Assembly (NCBI RefSeq): GCF_900129855.1 | Contig: NZ_LT670819.1 | Span: forward strand, 7,006,001-7,070,000 | DNA: 64,000 bases | Direction: 5' to 3' | Origin: Streptomyces sp. 3214.6 | GTDB lineage: Bacteria > Actinomycetota > Actinomycetes > Streptomycetales > Streptomycetaceae | In this document: in pieces, positions 61,678-64,000 of the stretch | Layout: the number at the start of each line of letters is the position of its first letter | How positions within the stretch are numbered: the first letter of the stretch is position 1 | Program-made: the position numbers and the translations under genes | Notes under the pieces: model-generated | Told to the model about the DNA's origin: nothing | The model's database searches: none | What the model saw: only the letters and a program-made list of their open reading frames with translations

Positions 61678-62904
61678 ATGACCGACACCGGCATATGGGT
61701 TCTCGGCGGCTACCAAAGCGATTTCGCGCGCAATCTGGTGCGTGAGGGGAAGGACGTGGCCGACCTCACCGGCGAGGTCGTCGATGCCACCCTCGCCAGC
61801 GCTGGCATGACGGGGGAGCAGATAGGCGTCGTCCACGTCGGCAACGCGTTCGGCGAGCTTTTCGCCAAGCAGGGCCAGATGGGAGCCATGCCCGCCACGG
61901 TCCGCGAGGATCTGTGGGGCGTGCCCGCCGCACGGCACGAGGCCGCCTGCGCCTCCGGCAGCATCGCCATCCTGTCCGCCATGGCAGACCTGCGCGCGGG
62001 CTCCTACGACACCGCGCTCGTCGTCGGTGTGGAGCTTGAGAAGACCGTGCCGGGCGACACCGGTGCCGAGATGCTGGGCACCGCGGCCTGGACGGGCCAC
62101 GAGGGTCAGGACGCCCGCTTCATGTGGCCGTACATGTTCAGCAAGATCACGGACGCCTACGCCGACCGGTACGGCCTGGACGAGGCTCACCTGCGTGGGA
62201 TCGCCGCGGTCAACTTCGCCAACGGCCGTCGCAACCCCAACGCGCAGACGCGAGGGTGGGACATCCCGTCACTCACGGGCGAGGTCGACGACAAGGTCAA
62301 CCCGCAGGTCGAGGGCCGGATGCGGCGGTTCGACTGCAGCCAGATCACCGACGGGGGTGCCGGAGTCGTCCTGGTCAACGACGACTACCTGCGCCGACAC
62401 CCGCATCTGCGTCCGTGGGCTCGCATCCTCGGCTGGGGTCACCGCACGGTCGGCCTGCCGCTGGAGCAGAAGTTGAGCCGTTCCGAGAACGATCCCTACC
62501 TGCTGCCGCATCTCCGCCAAGCCGTCCAGGACGCCTTCGCTCGGGCCGGTGTGGACCTCGACGGGCTCGACGGGCTGGAGACGCACGACTGCTTCACGGC
62601 CAGCGAGTACATGGCCATCGATCACATCGGGCTGACCGACCCCGGGCAGTCGTGGAAGGCCGTCGAGAACGGCGAGATCGAGGTCGGCGGACGCCTTCCC
62701 ATCAACCCCAGCGGCGGCCTGATCGGCGGCGGCCACCCCGTCGGTGCCACCGGCGTGCGCATGCTCCTGGACGCCAGCCTCCAGGTAGCCGGCCGTGCCG
62801 GCGAGTACCAGGTCGAAGGGGCTCGCACCTTCGGCACGCTCAATTTCGGCGGCAGTACGGCCACCACCGTGAGCCTGGTCGTCGGGTCCGTCCCGGCAGC
62901 CTGA
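61678..62904 (+). CDS. SCPx-type thiolase / acetyl-CoA acetyltransferase
   Basis: 408 residues; AAGGGGCGACC precedes ATG 61678. Nucleophile Cys in EAACASGSIAILS (about 92), HDCFTASEYMAIDH (about 304) and INPSGGLIGGGHPVGATGVR (about 342) are the marks of the SCP2/SCPx-thiolase branch, which acts on branched or steroid-like acyl-CoAs. An acid-rich FMWPYMFSKITDAYADRYGL segment is also typical. Divergent from the minus-strand thiolase operon, and probably co-transcribed with the carotenoid oxygenase 60 bases downstream. Confidence 0.88.
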   Translation: MTDTGIWVLGGYQSDFARNLVREGKDVADLTGEVVDATLASAGMTGEQIGVVHVGNAFGELFAKQGQMGAMPATVREDLWGVPAARHEAACASGSIAILSAMADLRAGSYDTALVVGVELEKTVPGDTGAEMLGTAAWTGHEGQDARFMWPYMFSKITDAYADRYGLDEAHLRGIAAVNFANGRRNPNAQTRGWDIPSLTGEVDDKVNPQVEGRMRRFDCSQITDGGAGVVLVNDDYLRRHPHLRPWARILGWGHRTVGLPLEQKLSRSENDPYLLPHLRQAVQDAFARAGVDLDGLDGLETHDCFTASEYMAIDHIGLTDPGQSWKAVENGEIEVGGRLPINPSGGLIGGGHPVGATGVRMLLDASLQVAGRAGEYQVEGARTFGTLNFGGSTATTVSLVVGSVPAA

Positions 62905-62964
62905 CGCCGGAGCATCCGCAGGCCGCACCCGCGCTCCGCAAAATACCGAGGAGATATACACGTC

Positions 62965-64000
62965 ATGGATGTCGAGATCGTCGGGCGGTTGCTGTCCACG
63001 CTTCCCGTGGACGACGACCACCCCTACCGCACCGGCCCCTGGCGGCCGCAGACGACCGAATGGCTCGCCGACGACCTGGAGGTCGTCGAGGGCGAAGTGC
63101 CGGCCGACCTGGACGGCATCTATCTGCGCAACACCGAGAACCCCGTGCACCCGGCGGTGAAGAACTACCACCCCTTCGACGGGGACGGCATGGTGCACGT
63201 GGTCGGGTTCCGCGACGGGAAGGCCTTCTACCGCAACCGGTTCGTGCGCACGGACGGCCTGTTCACCGAGATCGAGGCCGGATCATCCGCCCAGTGGGCC
63301 GGCATCTCCGAGATGCCGGACTGGGCCCCCCGGCAGGACGGCTGGGGCGCCCGCGGCCGGATGAAGGACGCCTCCAGCACCGACGTCATCGTCCACCGCG
63401 GCATGGCCCTGACCAGCTTCTACCAGTGCGGCGACCTCTACCGTCTCGACCCGTACAGCGCTGAGCCGCGGGGCAAGGAGACCTGGGGCGGCGCCTTCCC
63501 CGCCGAATGGGGTGTCTCCGCGCACCCCAAGGTCGACGACACCACCGGCGAACTGCTGTTCTTCAACTACAGCAAGCAGGCGCCGTACATGCACTACGGC
63601 GTGGTCGACGCGGACAACCGACTGGTGCACTACACGGAGGTGCCGCTGCCAGGACCTCGGCTGCCGCACGACATGGCCTTCACCGAGAACTACGCCATCC
63701 TCAACGACTTCCCGCTCTTCTGGCAGCCCGAGGCCCTGGTCCAAGGGGCCCACATCCCCCGCTGGCACCGCGACATGCCGTCCCGTTTCGCCGTCGTCCC
63801 GCGGCGGGGAGGGGCGGAGCCGATCCGCTGGTTCGAGGCCGAGTCGACGTACGTACTGCACTTCACCAACGCCTACGAGGACGGCGACGAGATCGTGCTC
63901 GACGGGTTCTTCCAGGGCGACCCCGAGCCGGCCGACACCGGCACCGGCGACAAGTGGACGCGAGCCTTTCGGTTCCTGGCGCTGGACCGCCTGCAGACCC
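62965..64000 (+). CDS. Carotenoid oxygenase (RPE65/CCD family), cut by the window end
   Basis: 345 residues are visible from ATG 62965 (GAGGAG ten bases upstream). Family elements: GEVPADLDGIYLRNTENPVH, YHPFDGDGMVHVVGF, and three of the four iron-binding His: SAHPKVDD (about 188), LPHDMAFTENY (about 235) and LHFTNAYEDGD (about 301). These enzymes cleave alkene bonds of carotenoids, apocarotenoids or stilbenes with oxygen. The fourth His lies beyond the window. With the thiolases around it, cleavage of an isoprenoid or phenylpropanoid followed by beta-oxidation is plausible. Confidence 0.9.
   Translation, partial: MDVEIVGRLLSTLPVDDDHPYRTGPWRPQTTEWLADDLEVVEGEVPADLDGIYLRNTENPVHPAVKNYHPFDGDGMVHVVGFRDGKAFYRNRFVRTDGLFTEIEAGSSAQWAGISEMPDWAPRQDGWGARGRMKDASSTDVIVHRGMALTSFYQCGDLYRLDPYSAEPRGKETWGGAFPAEWGVSAHPKVDDTTGELLFFNYSKQAPYMHYGVVDADNRLVHYTEVPLPGPRLPHDMAFTENYAILNDFPLFWQPEALVQGAHIPRWHRDMPSRFAVVPRRGGAEPIRWFEAESTYVLHFTNAYEDGDEIVLDGFFQGDPEPADTGTGDKWTRAFRFLALDRLQT

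Overview
The window is very GC-rich with short gene gaps, frequent GTG starts, ATGA/GTGA start-stop overlaps and gene families typical of Streptomyces (Scr1-type HTH plus DUF397, SigE-family sigma, KstR/FadA5/CYP125 steroid genes, F420-dependent LLM enzyme, bifunctional RNase H/phosphatase). It reads as a Streptomyces chromosome segment; the species cannot be told from sequence alone.

Layout. 1-11.1 kb is an accessory block. A broken secreted FG-GAP/DNRLRE-type gene diverges from a 2136-residue Rhs/YD-repeat protein whose C-terminal domain is unrecognised. Small genes of lower GC follow: a SUKH (SMI1/KNR4) immunity protein, two lipoprotein-like proteins and a degraded copy of one of them. This is the arrangement of a polymorphic toxin with immunity genes. 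11.4-13 kb is an ATP-binding protein / HTH / DUF397 trio.

13-39.4 kb holds a scattered KstR (steroid side-chain) regulon: fadA5 divergent from cyp125, an MBL hydrolase divergent from an aldehyde dehydrogenase and a 3Fe-4S ferredoxin, kstR itself divergent from a glycosyltransferase/methyltransferase/alpha-alpha-toroid operon, an LLM oxidoreductase, and an hsd4B-type MaoC hydratase / Zn alcohol dehydrogenase / SDR operon. Four of these promoters carry a KstR-type box (TnnAACnnGTTnnA). Four, partly the same ones, carry a second palindrome (TCTGAnnnnnCGTCAGA) that I cannot assign. In between lie a transglycosylase, two truncated genes near 17 kb, an amidase, a SigE-family sigma/membrane-partner pair, an MFS pump with an extra C-terminal domain, a secreted wall-type protein and a DesK/DesR-like two-component pair.

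39.4-50.9 kb is mostly housekeeping: a small hydrophilic peptide, a conserved hypothetical, Nif3-like protein, a zinc-ribbon coiled-coil protein, RNase H/phosphatase, KDPG aldolase, YaaA, an RNase II/R-type nuclease, a self-regulated DUF4260-TetR operon with two perfect operators, AraC plus EamA exporter, and rnpB (RNase P RNA), into which the EamA reading frame runs. 50.9-57.5 kb contains a decayed IS5-type transposase, an MMPL transporter, a second two-component system and a patch of gene remnants.

57.5-64 kb is a second catabolic cluster: quinone-oxidoreductase-like MDR, DUF1295 membrane protein, SDR and a thiolase with altered active-site motifs form one minus-strand operon; divergent from it are an SCPx-type thiolase and a carotenoid oxygenase cut by the window end.
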